A stretch of 34,466 bases of DNA from an uncultured Bacteroidales bacterium. Lineage in GTDB: Bacteria; Bacteroidota; Bacteroidia; Bacteroidales; Paludibacteraceae. Location: NCBI GenBank assembly GCA_934692905.1, contig CAKUUM010000021.1, forward strand, positions 1 through 34,466. Reading direction: 5' to 3'. Both the position numbers and the translations under genes were made by a program. This document shows, piece by piece, positions 24,480 through 31,536 of this stretch (its first letter is position 1; each line of letters begins with the position of its first letter). The notes below the pieces were generated by a model. It was given only the letters and a program-made list of their open reading frames with translations, made no database searches and was not told the origin of the DNA.

Positions 24480-25577
24480 TTATAAATCTTGAACAAGACG
24501 GACGGCTCGCCCGAAGTAGCGATCGTAGAAGCTCGTGCCCACTACACTCGAGTAGAAGAACAGGAAGTCCGCGTCGTTCGAACTGTAGGCAGTAGCAGCC
24601 CAGGAGTAGCCGAAGTTCTGCACATGGCTCACACCCGACCCGTAGCGGTAACCCGAAGCAGGCAAGAAAACAGCACCAGCGGCTTCCAATTTCTGCCAAT
24701 CACTCAAGGTGAAAGTCTGGCAATTGGCATAATTCTGAACGCTATAAGTATTTGAAAAAACCGATTTGAATCTTATGCCAGCAGGGCATGCCCAGTTGTC
24801 GGGAAGCAGGATTAGACCATTGACATACTTGCTACAATCCGCATTAAGGTTGATACGTGCTACACCAATTAGGTTATCTGCATTGGTACGCGTCTGACTC
24901 AAGTAGGACCACTCACCACAAGTCAAGGTGTACCATGTCTTACCATCGCCGATATTCGTACCCCAATCCACAAAATCACCACTATAATCTGAATTGGACT
25001 GCGAAGTACTAATACCCCATTTGGCAGACCCCGTACGACCACTCCAACCAAACAAGTCTATCTTATCCGACAAGCCATTACCACTCTTGGAGTAACCAAA
25101 TATAGCATCGTAAGATTCATTACCACCTGTTACATTCTCTGTACCCAATATATCGTATTGATGCTCTGCAAATGACCATGTACGTGTGGATCGAGTGTAT
25201 TGAAGATTGCCTGGTGAAAAAACGACTTTCTTTGTTTCACTCACTGAAAAATAATACTGCACAGACTTTGCTTCCACCTTAAAGCGCACATTCTGCGCTA
25301 CAAATTCATTCTGCTCTTTCAGTGGTTGCCATATAATTTGTTTGTTTACACCTGCGGAAATGTCTTTTCCGACACTACCTGTTACGGCTTTGAGTTCGGT
25401 ATATTGGTTAGATTGTCCCATGGCTATCCATATACGGACATTGGCTTTCTTATCAAGGTCATAAGTAATAACAATAGTCTCCCCCTCCTGCCGCACACGA
25501 ACATTCGTCGCGTTCTGCGCCAAAACAGACAGGGCAAAAGACAGCAGCAATATAAAAATAACGAATCTTTGCTTCAT
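24480..25577 (-). CDS. Secreted C-type-lectin-like (FISUMP) protein, possible DGR variable protein
   Basis: The 365-residue protein has a signal peptide (to about 20). An N-terminal beta domain follows (22-103, VRVRQEGETIVITYDLDK to EFVAQNVRFKVEA), of a type that precedes lectin-like modules in Bacteroidota. The rest (about 108-365) is FISUMP/DUF1566-like: VVFSPGNLQYTRSTRTWSFA, LTCGEWSYLSQTRTNADN, GLILLPDNWACPAGI, WQKLEAAGAVFLPASGYRYG and the end FGRAVRLVQDL. The last 40 residues (323-363) are rich in Y, S, F, N and D, with many codons of NNC form. Together with the RAVRLV ending this looks like a variable repeat of a C-type lectin diversified by a retroelement. No reverse transcriptase or template is in the window. 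It starts 9 bp after the DUF4384 gene. Confidence 0.8.
   Translation of the reverse strand: MKQRFVIFILLLSFALSVLAQNATNVRVRQEGETIVITYDLDKKANVRIWIAMGQSNQYTELKAVTGSVGKDISAGVNKQIIWQPLKEQNEFVAQNVRFKVEAKSVQYYFSVSETKKVVFSPGNLQYTRSTRTWSFAEHQYDILGTENVTGGNESYDAIFGYSKSGNGLSDKIDLFGWSGRTGSAKWGISTSQSNSDYSGDFVDWGTNIGDGKTWYTLTCGEWSYLSQTRTNADNLIGVARINLNADCSKYVNGLILLPDNWACPAGIRFKSVFSNTYSVQNYANCQTFTLSDWQKLEAAGAVFLPASGYRYGSGVSHVQNFGYSWAATAYSSNDADFLFFYSSVVGTSFYDRYFGRAVRLVQDL
24483..24611 (-). repeat. Candidate variable repeat of the lectin-like gene
   Basis: This spans codons 323-365. Stretches such as GACTTCCTGTTCTTCTAC and AGCTTCTACGATCGCTACTTC contain runs of TTC, TAC and GAC, as expected if AAC codons of a template had been randomised at A. 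The GC-rich 3' end GGGCGAGCCGTCCGTCTT would serve as the fixed homing site. No template copy is visible in the window. Confidence 0.4.
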
Positions 25578-25586
25578 ACACTTGTT

Positions 25587-26441
25587 TTATTTCCGGATTA
25601 TTATCGTTTTCTGCAGCACTTGGGCTTGCTCATCCCGCTTCAGCAGCCGTGCACGCCACGCATGGAAGTCATCGAATCCCATGACCCCGCTCGGCATCGC
25701 GGGCTTGCTGAACGGCTGCGTAGAAAACACAAGATACAGATAGTCAGTCTCTTGCTCTCCTGCACAGGTCATCACGTATTCGTCCACCAGCGGACGTTCC
25801 GCCTGCGATGCCTGTGCCTTGGCGAAAAACACATACTCCCTGTCCGCAACCACCGCATAAGCCCCCTCCGCCTGCGACTGATACGGCAGCATACACACCA
25901 CCTGCCCGTCCTCATCCATCAGGAATACAGCCACGTAGCCACCCACAGGCGAGAGGAACGACACATACAAATCGTCCCCTGCCCGAAACGCCTCCGACTC
26001 ATGGTTGGGCTGTACACCGTTGCGCAGCACACGCACCTGCAGCGGCACCTCGCTGCGGGTTATCTCGCGCGCCTTGCCGCACACACGGACATACACCGCG
26101 GTCTCGCCTGTGCGCTCGTCCACGGAAAAACGGTAGGTTGGTTCCTCTGTGTCGTTCAGCCATTCGCCCCGCACGTCACTGCCGCCTAACGACTGAAACA
26201 GCACATCACCCTTGCCATTGCGGCTGCTGATGTAGGTGGTGTTGTCCTGCGAGACAATCGTGCCGTATTCCGCCGCCAATGCCTCTATTCGTGCCCGCTC
26301 TGCGGCAATACGTTTCGCCTCCTCGCGGCTGACATTCTCGGGCACAATGTAGGTATAGTCGCCGCAGATGGTCTTGACAGGAACGGCAGCATATATCGAT
26401 ATGGAGAGCACCAAAGCCGTGAAAATAGAACTACCACGCAT
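25587..26441 (-). CDS. DUF4384-domain envelope protein
   Basis: The ATG at 26441 gives a 284-residue protein with a clean signal peptide (MRGSSIFTALVLSISIYAA). An upstream ATG at 26465 would add eight residues before it. An LPP20-like N-terminal stretch follows (REEAKRIAAERARIEALAAE). Then comes the DUF4384 domain (about 140-245 of the shorter form): AFRAGDDLYVSFLSPVGGYV, VFLMDEDGQVVCMLPY and AVVADREYVFF. DUF4384 is often fused to, or next to, caspase-like proteases, which fits the caspase gene four genes on. It precedes the lectin-like gene by 9 bp. Confidence 0.82.
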   Translation of the reverse strand: MRGSSIFTALVLSISIYAAVPVKTICGDYTYIVPENVSREEAKRIAAERARIEALAAEYGTIVSQDNTTYISSRNGKGDVLFQSLGGSDVRGEWLNDTEEPTYRFSVDERTGETAVYVRVCGKAREITRSEVPLQVRVLRNGVQPNHESEAFRAGDDLYVSFLSPVGGYVAVFLMDEDGQVVCMLPYQSQAEGAYAVVADREYVFFAKAQASQAERPLVDEYVMTCAGEQETDYLYLVFSTQPFSKPAMPSGVMGFDDFHAWRARLLKRDEQAQVLQKTIIIRK

Positions 26442-26515
26442 TAGAGATGGAACATTAATTACCACAAATTAACCATTAAATTCTGCATTAAAACCTATGT
26501 CTGTAGTGCTCTATA

Positions 26516-26554
26516 TGTTTGGCAATAGGGTAATGATACCCCCATTGCCAAACA
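26516..26554 (-). terminator. Strong hairpin between the LPP20-like and DUF4384 genes
   Basis: TGTTTGGCAAT (26516-26526) pairs perfectly with ATTGCCAAACA (26544-26554), and an inner GGGTA/TACCC stem closes on a four-base loop. No T-run follows on the minus strand, so it may be an attenuator or an RNA-stabilising structure lowering expression of the distal genes. Confidence 0.6.
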
Positions 26555-26560
26555 CAGGTG

Positions 26561-27235
26561 TTAGAAACCGAGGACTTGGTCGAGTTGGTTGTGCAGTTTG
26601 ACGCCTTTGTTCTCAAGGTCTATACGGATAGCGCGTTTGGCTGCTTCGTAAGCCATCTTTTGGTTGTAGGCAAGGCGGACAAGCACTTCTTTGTTCTTGT
26701 TGCCCTTGGTGCGGTACACTTCCATCACGGGCAGCACGCGCCCGAGACTCTGCGAGATAAGGTTCTTGCTGGCGCTCACGCTCTCTGTGATAGACGCGGC
26801 GTCATCGGCTGCGAGTTGTCGGTTAGCCACGGTGTTCTCTATGAGGGCGGTCACTTCGGTCTGTATCTGACCGGCGAGGTTCTGTTTGGCAAGTTCGAGG
26901 GCTTGCATCTTTGCGGCATCGTAGTTCTCGCCTATGCTCATCGCCTCTGCCATGATGTACAATGGGTAGCCGCTCTCGTCATATTCGTACTGCATGGTGT
27001 AGGATTTCTCGAGTTGTTTTTCAAGGGGTAGCGCACCTGGGGAAACGAGCCAGCCTTCTTTTTTGAGTTTCTTGGCTTCTTTTTTGGTAGCCTTGCTGAC
27101 ACGGGCGTTGAGTTCTTTCTTACTTTGTTTCACTACCTCGTTACGCTCTTTGTTCAACTCTTTCTGCGACTGAGCGAAAGTTGCGCACGGCACTGCCATC
27201 ATGAGTGCCAACGCAAATAACATGATTTGTTTCAT
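26561..27235 (-). CDS. LPP20-like secreted protein
   Basis: This 224-residue protein has a signal peptide (1 to about 21, CATFAQ). A strongly lysine/glutamate-rich, probably coiled-coil segment follows (23-62, QKELNKERNEVVKQSKKELN, KATKKEAKKLKKEG). An LPP20-like domain comes next: AEAMSIGENYDAAKMQALEL, AKQNLAGQIQTEVTALIENT and later EVYRTKGNKNKEVLVRLAYN. Its molecular role is unknown. It is the first gene behind the promoter at 27704-27735, after a leader of about 460 nt. The downstream gene order (DUF4384, lectin, caspase) suggests a shared envelope task. Confidence 0.75.
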   Translation of the reverse strand: MKQIMLFALALMMAVPCATFAQSQKELNKERNEVVKQSKKELNARVSKATKKEAKKLKKEGWLVSPGALPLEKQLEKSYTMQYEYDESGYPLYIMAEAMSIGENYDAAKMQALELAKQNLAGQIQTEVTALIENTVANRQLAADDAASITESVSASKNLISQSLGRVLPVMEVYRTKGNKNKEVLVRLAYNQKMAYEAAKRAIRIDLENKGVKLHNQLDQVLGF

Positions 27236-27426
27236 TGTTTTGTTGTTTTACGTCCGCTCCTTATTCGGACTTTAGTTATTATGATTTGTGTTCTTATTTG
27301 GATATAGATATGACCTTGCGTGTATGCATTGTGTTCTTTGCGGAATGTGTTCTCCTGTTTGATAGTGCTGGCGCGTAAACAACGATACCCTACAACAAAA
27401 TCAAAGCGTGAACTTTCGTCCGCTTC

Positions 27427-27567
27427 ATTTGATTCTTTGAGGTCTTCGACTTACCTTACAATTTCAAATATCTACGCAAAAGCTCACGCCGTAGGCGCGA
27501 GTGCTTGGGCTTTTGCTTGAAATTGTAATAATTCTTTTGAAGTTGTCGAAGTTTCAAAGAATCAAGT
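27427..27567 (-). repeat. Long structured inverted repeat in the leader of the LPP20-like operon
   Basis: Nested complementary arms are perfect in blocks: 27431-27440 with 27554-27563 (10 bp); 27444-27450 with 27545-27551 (7 bp); 27456-27467 with 27517-27528 (12 bp); 27476-27483 with 27509-27516 (8 bp). An apical stem CTCGCGCC/GGCGTGAG adds 8 bp. A 16-nt bulge sits on one side. Another pairing, 27399-27408 with 27421-27434, would compete with the basal stem. It lies inside the predicted transcript, so it could be a cis-regulatory RNA or a separately processed small RNA. No Rfam family is recognised by eye. Confidence 0.6.
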
Positions 27568-27703
27568 TCGGCTTATAACACTTGGTTAAATATGTATGTC
27601 ACGCGGTCCTACCGCTCGTTGCTCATAGGCTAATTCCGTTTTTTAAGTTGTTGTTTGTTAGTTGATTTTATCAGTTTGCACAAAGTCTTTCAACTTGCCG
27701 CTG

Positions 27704-27735
27704 CAAAGATATAGAAATTTTCTATATTACACAAT
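27704..27735 (-). promoter_or_regulatory. Promoter of the LPP20/DUF4384/lectin/SIR2/caspase operon
   Basis: On the minus strand TTG (27732-27734) and TATCTTTG (27704-27711) are spaced by 20 bp. The predicted start near 27697 gives a leader of about 460 nt. No other consensus promoter was found in the spacers down to the caspase gene. Confidence 0.68.
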
Positions 27736-28150
27736 ATCTATGAAAAAATAGGTGTCCGTTTTTTGATGGAGATAAGCCAGATAAGCCCAATAGGGCAAAT
27801 AAGCCGGATATGTCCAATATCCCACAATTTTGCGGTGAAAAGACATCGTATTCTATACGCAGATATGCGGCAAATAGGCAATTATTCTCCACTTAAAACA
27901 CAGAAAAACATATAATTATCCACGAATTAACCATTAATTTCATTATCGGGTATAGGTCTCCACTAATTGCTGCTAATTCATTTTACGCTTTGCCATTAAT
28001 GCCCATGCAGGGCCATTAAAACACTGAGAAACATATAATTATTCACGAATTAACCATCAATTGCATTATCGGGGATAGGTATCTGATAATTGCTGTTAAT
28101 TTATCGTTAATGGATTGATATGTCGGCAATTAACCTAATAAGAATGCGTG
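27736..28150. repeat. Non-coding stretch with a gap-free 85-bp direct duplication
   Basis: Bases 27894-27978 and 28017-28101 align without gaps, 74 of 85 matching by eye. Both contain GAATTAACCAT(T/C)AAT and CATTATCGGG. Between them lies CCATTAATGCCCATGCAGGG, similar to the repeat at about 18670. No gene is seen. Confidence 0.75.
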
Positions 28151-28414
28151 TTACATATCTTCCAAGTCCAGGCAAACAGGTCGTAATTCGTATTTGGGCA
28201 GGATTTTCGTTTGAAGTACATGTACCTTGTCCATAAACTCCTGATATTTCACACGTTTCTTATGGCGTTTCACCTCTGCCACTACTGCCGACTTGCCGTC
28301 ATTGCATAGCGCGACAATATCTATCTCGTTCTGCTCACTCTTGCCGTCCCACCACGCTCCTGTCTGTGTCTATAGTTGTTGCTCCACCTCTGTCTCTCTG
28401 TCATAGAACTTCAT
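28151..28414 (-). pseudogene. Internally deleted ATPase (AAA + DUF234-type) remnant
   Basis: One minus-strand frame runs from ATG (28414) to TAA (28151), 88 codons including an in-frame TAG at codon 15. The start MKFYDRETEVEQQL is the usual beginning of the AAA ATPase family that ends in DUF234. After the TAG it resumes as TGAWWDGKSEQNEIDIVALC and AVVAEVKRHKKRVKYQEF, the DUF234 nuclease-like end (E-I-D and E-V-K residues). The whole ATPase core, some 300 or more residues in intact members, is missing, so N- and C-termini have been joined by an internal deletion. A near-consensus promoter still lies upstream. Confidence 0.75.
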
Positions 28415-28437
28415 AACGCGATGTAATTACAGGTTGC

Positions 28438-28474
28438 AAATTATACAACCGTAAATTTTACCGCCGTATAATTT
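28438..28474. promoter_or_regulatory. Nested palindrome at the start site of the ATPase remnant
   Basis: AAATTATAC (28438-28446) and GTATAATTT (28466-28474) are perfect inverted repeats flanking an inner GTAAA-T-TTTAC. The position over the predicted transcription start suggests an operator. Confidence 0.5.
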
Positions 28475-28479
28475 TCATA

Positions 28480-28511
28480 CAAAGGTGGTGTTTTTCATGG
28501 ACCTGCACAAA
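28480..28511 (-). promoter_or_regulatory. Promoter of the ATPase remnant
   Basis: On the minus strand TTTG (28508-28511) and CACCTTTG (28480-28487) are spaced by 20 bp, one mismatch from the -7 consensus. Transcription would begin near 28473 and reach the remnant ATG after about 60 nt. Confidence 0.5.
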
Positions 28512-28603
28512 ATCCGTTTACGATTTAACAATTGATGATGTACGATGTGCTATAAAAGCACAATATTATGGAAAACTTTACGATTTGATAAGATGAAAGA
28601 AAA

Positions 28604-29128
28604 CTAAAGCCCATTCTCAAGTAGCAGAGTATCTATGTCTGTTTTATCTACCGTAAATGTATGCGTGCACCATATCTCGCCATGGTACCCATGGCCATGC
28701 TCAAAATTCCAATTGTTTATATCGTAGATATTATGTCTCGTATCATCGATATTCTCCTTTGTCCAGCAGGCTAACTGCTCTCCATTGTACAACAGCAAAA
28801 CCGTATCTCCCTTTATCGCTTCGTCAAAATACTCTCCTTTACCTCCAGAACAAGACTTGCGCCCTTTTGTTTTGAATGAAATACCAGTAGAAGAACCGTA
28901 ATTCTTGATTTTATTCAGCACGATAGTAGAAGTGTCACCATGATAATAGCGCTTCGAAACATACCAATAATCAGCACAACTATGCCCTACAAAACGCAAG
29001 CAAACGGTATCCTCCTCTGCAATGTTTGATGTCTTCATTTTGTAACTTTCTGTGTATTGTGATCGCGAACACCCCCATACACACAATATAAGCAGCAACA
29101 GAAATGCAATTTTTACAACATTCGACAT
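28604..29128 (-). CDS. Small lipoprotein of unknown function
   Basis: The 174-residue protein starts with a lipoprotein signal (hydrophobic 6-17, lipobox VWGC with Cys20). The mature part is a compact, cysteine-containing beta-rich sequence, with VCLRFVGHSCADYWYVSKRY, GRKSCSGGKGEYFDEAIKGD and HGYHGEIWCTHTFTVDKTD. No known family is recognised. It follows the metalloprotease-like gene by 23 bp, so the two are probably cotranscribed and may act together at the cell surface. The composition is AT-rich compared with the core genes. Confidence 0.72.
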   Translation of the reverse strand: MSNVVKIAFLLLLILCVWGCSRSQYTESYKMKTSNIAEEDTVCLRFVGHSCADYWYVSKRYYHGDTSTIVLNKIKNYGSSTGISFKTKGRKSCSGGKGEYFDEAIKGDTVLLLYNGEQLACWTKENIDDTRHNIYDINNWNFEHGHGYHGEIWCTHTFTVDKTDIDTLLLENGL

Positions 29129-29151
29129 AATTCAACGTATTTAGTAGTTAG

Positions 29152-30912
29152 TTAATCCCATTCGTTTTCCGGAGTAAACACCTCGTCAATAATATCAAAA
29201 GGCACTCCTAATTTGTATAAATTATCTTTCAATGTTTCCAAGTCATGTATATCCGGCTCTAAGGCTTGATACATATTTCCAATTGTAACATCCGAGTCAT
29301 ATATCTTATTACCAACTTCTACCATACTACATGGCTTATACCACTTTCTACAACGTTCATCAGGAATCTCTATACTTCCTAAATCCTGTTCTCCAGTATC
29401 CTTTGCATGATAAAAGTATCCGACATAGGTCGCCCACATCTCGCCTATTCCGCAATATCCCGCATACATACTTGAATTTTTGCTATCTCCATACCCCAAG
29501 TTCCATATAATGTGGCTGATATATCGGTCCCAATACTCATCTCCTACTTGCAGATAGTGACTCGCATGAGCCAATTCATGGTAAAGGGTTTTAGAAAGGA
29601 TTCCCGTGGTAAGACCTGTTTCGTTGACATTTGCGAAAATAAGCATATCGGGAGTAATCGGGCTTAAAGTGGCTAATTCGAATGGAAATAACAATAGTGA
29701 CGAATAACTCCCATACAAACCATTTGACCAATGTAGCATCGGTGTACTACCACTCCATTCATCATCGCCCGGTAGTACCCATATTCGAAGATATTCAGGA
29801 TTTTGAATGCCATATTCTTCGTTAAACGCCATATTTTTCACCAGAGTGTTGTTGATAGTTGCATGACGCCACACCTTGCTACTATATTCAATTTGTGCAT
29901 TATATCCGGTTTTAGAATGACGTCCGAAGAAATACAAAGCGGAACCATATAGCGGTACCTTAGGCAATATAGAAGTCTTCGTTTGCGTATTATAGAAACG
30001 AATGGTGTACCACACCTTGGTGCGAAATGGTGTGACCGAGGTATATTGTCCATTTTCATCCAAAACACAGGAACATATTTTCACCAAGTTGTTAATGATG
30101 ATTTGTGCGCCGTCTATTCCATCATAATTCCCTGTTGTGGTATTGTGTACGGAAATAGTGCCTGTCGGATAAGATTTTGCCAACCATCTTCCTTTAGCCT
30201 TCTGACCTGCGACTATGTTTGAGGATGAAGAGTTGGAAAGAATACTCTCGTAGTATATAATGTCTTCATCCTCCCATTCACTCAAATTCCCTGTCAATTT
30301 GTATGCCACATACTCTAATAATCCGACACCGTCTATCTTACCTTCAGGGACACTCTCCACCTCTTCAGGGACATATAACTCTGCTAATACTTCCACTTCT
30401 CCGACTTCCGGAAATCCATAATTTGCAGGAACAACCGCATATAACCAAGTCAGACTATCGGGGCAATGCGGGTCCATATAATAATCTCCACACCATTCGT
30501 CTATCTGATAGTCGTAGGGAACAGTTGTATAAAAGACATCTTCATTTTCCACTATCAAGTCCAACTCTTCAGAAGACGCCGGCAGTACCCTATAGTAGTA
30601 CATATTGACAGTTGGGGCGGCAGGGACGTTTGCTGCTCCTGCAAACAGCCCTTTGCGGGTGATTAGAGCGTAAGCATTCCGCATATTAGTGATTTCGTAC
30701 GGGTTCTGCAATTGCTCCCCTAAAACAATTTCAGTACCTTCCTCACATTCTTCGAGATATTCATCACTTGATACCGCACGCAATTGTAATGCATTTCTGG
30801 AATATCGTTCATAACTTTCTGCTTCAAAATTGTTGGTACACGAACACATAAAACCCAACAGCAAACTTGTGCAGAGCACACAGACATACTGAATAAACAA
30901 ATGACTTTTCAT
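29152..30912 (-). CDS. Putative zinc-metalloprotease lipoprotein
   Basis: The start at 30912 gives a 586-residue lipoprotein: MKSHLFIQYVCVLC, a hydrophobic core, and a lipobox ending MCSC. An in-frame ATG at 30957 would leave only about 10 nt of leader after the predicted transcription start and would place 15 polar residues before the signal. The long N-terminal region (about 30-430) is beta-rich without a recognised family. Near the C-terminus SKTLYHELAHASHYLQVGDE contains HExxH, followed 42 residues later by GEMWATYVGYFYH. The glutamate there is a plausible third zinc ligand, as in gluzincins. It is therefore probably a surface protease, substrate unknown. The small lipoprotein gene follows by 23 bp. 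Confidence 0.76.
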   Translation of the reverse strand: MKSHLFIQYVCVLCTSLLLGFMCSCTNNFEAESYERYSRNALQLRAVSSDEYLEECEEGTEIVLGEQLQNPYEITNMRNAYALITRKGLFAGAANVPAAPTVNMYYYRVLPASSEELDLIVENEDVFYTTVPYDYQIDEWCGDYYMDPHCPDSLTWLYAVVPANYGFPEVGEVEVLAELYVPEEVESVPEGKIDGVGLLEYVAYKLTGNLSEWEDEDIIYYESILSNSSSSNIVAGQKAKGRWLAKSYPTGTISVHNTTTGNYDGIDGAQIIINNLVKICSCVLDENGQYTSVTPFRTKVWYTIRFYNTQTKTSILPKVPLYGSALYFFGRHSKTGYNAQIEYSSKVWRHATINNTLVKNMAFNEEYGIQNPEYLRIWVLPGDDEWSGSTPMLHWSNGLYGSYSSLLLFPFELATLSPITPDMLIFANVNETGLTTGILSKTLYHELAHASHYLQVGDEYWDRYISHIIWNLGYGDSKNSSMYAGYCGIGEMWATYVGYFYHAKDTGEQDLGSIEIPDERCRKWYKPCSMVEVGNKIYDSDVTIGNMYQALEPDIHDLETLKDNLYKLGVPFDIIDEVFTPENEWD

Positions 30913-30973
30913 AAACCGAGATATTTTGATTTTAACATGGCATTCCATCCGAAACAATATTCACTTTCGGTTG

Positions 30974-31004
30974 CAAAGTTATGTATTTTTATGGATTGTA
31001 CAAA
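30974..31004 (-). promoter_or_regulatory. Promoter of the metalloprotease-lipoprotein pair
   Basis: On the minus strand TTTG (31001-31004) and TAACTTTG (30974-30981) are spaced by 19 bp. The predicted start near 30967 favours translation from 30912. Confidence 0.75.
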
Positions 31005-31019
31005 CTTTAATTGCACAAT

Positions 31020-31122
31020 AGTGGTAACCACTCCAAATAGAGAGAGGATTTCCATGACAGATTTCCCGACTGAACCTCGGGTTAATGCCGTGGTAACTTC
31101 GAGTTAAAGTCGTGGTAAATAC
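31020..31122 (+). promoter_or_regulatory. Cluster of GTGGTAA sites before the helix-turn-helix ORF
   Basis: A 13-bp palindrome AGTGGTAACCACT (31020-31032) is followed by GTGGTAA at 31090-31096 and 31112-31118. The last two lie in adjacent 22-bp near-repeats that end at the ATG. The 22-bp spacing is two helical turns, as expected for an operator. Confidence 0.45.
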
Positions 31123-31440
31123 ATGTCAGTTGCGTTAATTTTTCAATTCTTTGCTTTGTCCTTCTCCGATAAGGATACGTGGCAGCAGTTCCTCAATGAG
31201 TTCAACGATTCGTATGTTGATTTGCTGGTAAATGTAAAGCGTAACAATCCTAAAACGACCGACAAGGACTTGCAATACATCGCTCTTGCCAAGTTGGAGT
31301 TGTCCATCAATGATATTTGCTACCTGCTCGGAGTAAGCGAGCAGACCATTTGGAACCGGCGCCAGCGTCTGAAAAGCCATATCGGCAATCCCGATGTAGA
31401 TGTGGATGATTGGATTCGCATGTTGGGTACGCAAGCATAA
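31123..31440 (+). CDS. Orphan helix-turn-helix protein, possibly a truncated regulator
   Basis: The 105-residue ORF ends with a winged or LuxR-like helix-turn-helix: DKDLQYIALAKLELSINDIC and YLLGVSEQTIWNRRQRLKSH (about 45-85). The stretch SFSDKDTWQQFLNEFNDSYV before it resembles the linker that precedes the DNA-binding end of larger Bacteroidales regulators with TPR or sensor domains. No such N-terminal part exists upstream, because a promoter for the opposite gene lies only about 120 bp away. It is either a fragment or a small stand-alone repressor. The GTGGTAA sites before it favour the latter weakly. Confidence 0.5.
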   Translation: MSVALIFQFFALSFSDKDTWQQFLNEFNDSYVDLLVNVKRNNPKTTDKDLQYIALAKLELSINDICYLLGVSEQTIWNRRQRLKSHIGNPDVDVDDWIRMLGTQA

Positions 31441-31536
31441 TCCTGTATATTATTTTTGGTACCTATGCTGTGTGTGCTATTGGAAATTTCTGCAAAATTT
31501 TGCAGAAATTTCCAATAGGGATTGGCGGATTGCGCT

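Noticed and set aside
27241..28150. DGR template repeat or reverse-transcriptase remnant near the lectin gene
   Set aside because: No segment resembles the lectin's C-terminal coding sequence and no RT motif such as YADD is readable in any frame. The region holds repeats and a hairpin only.
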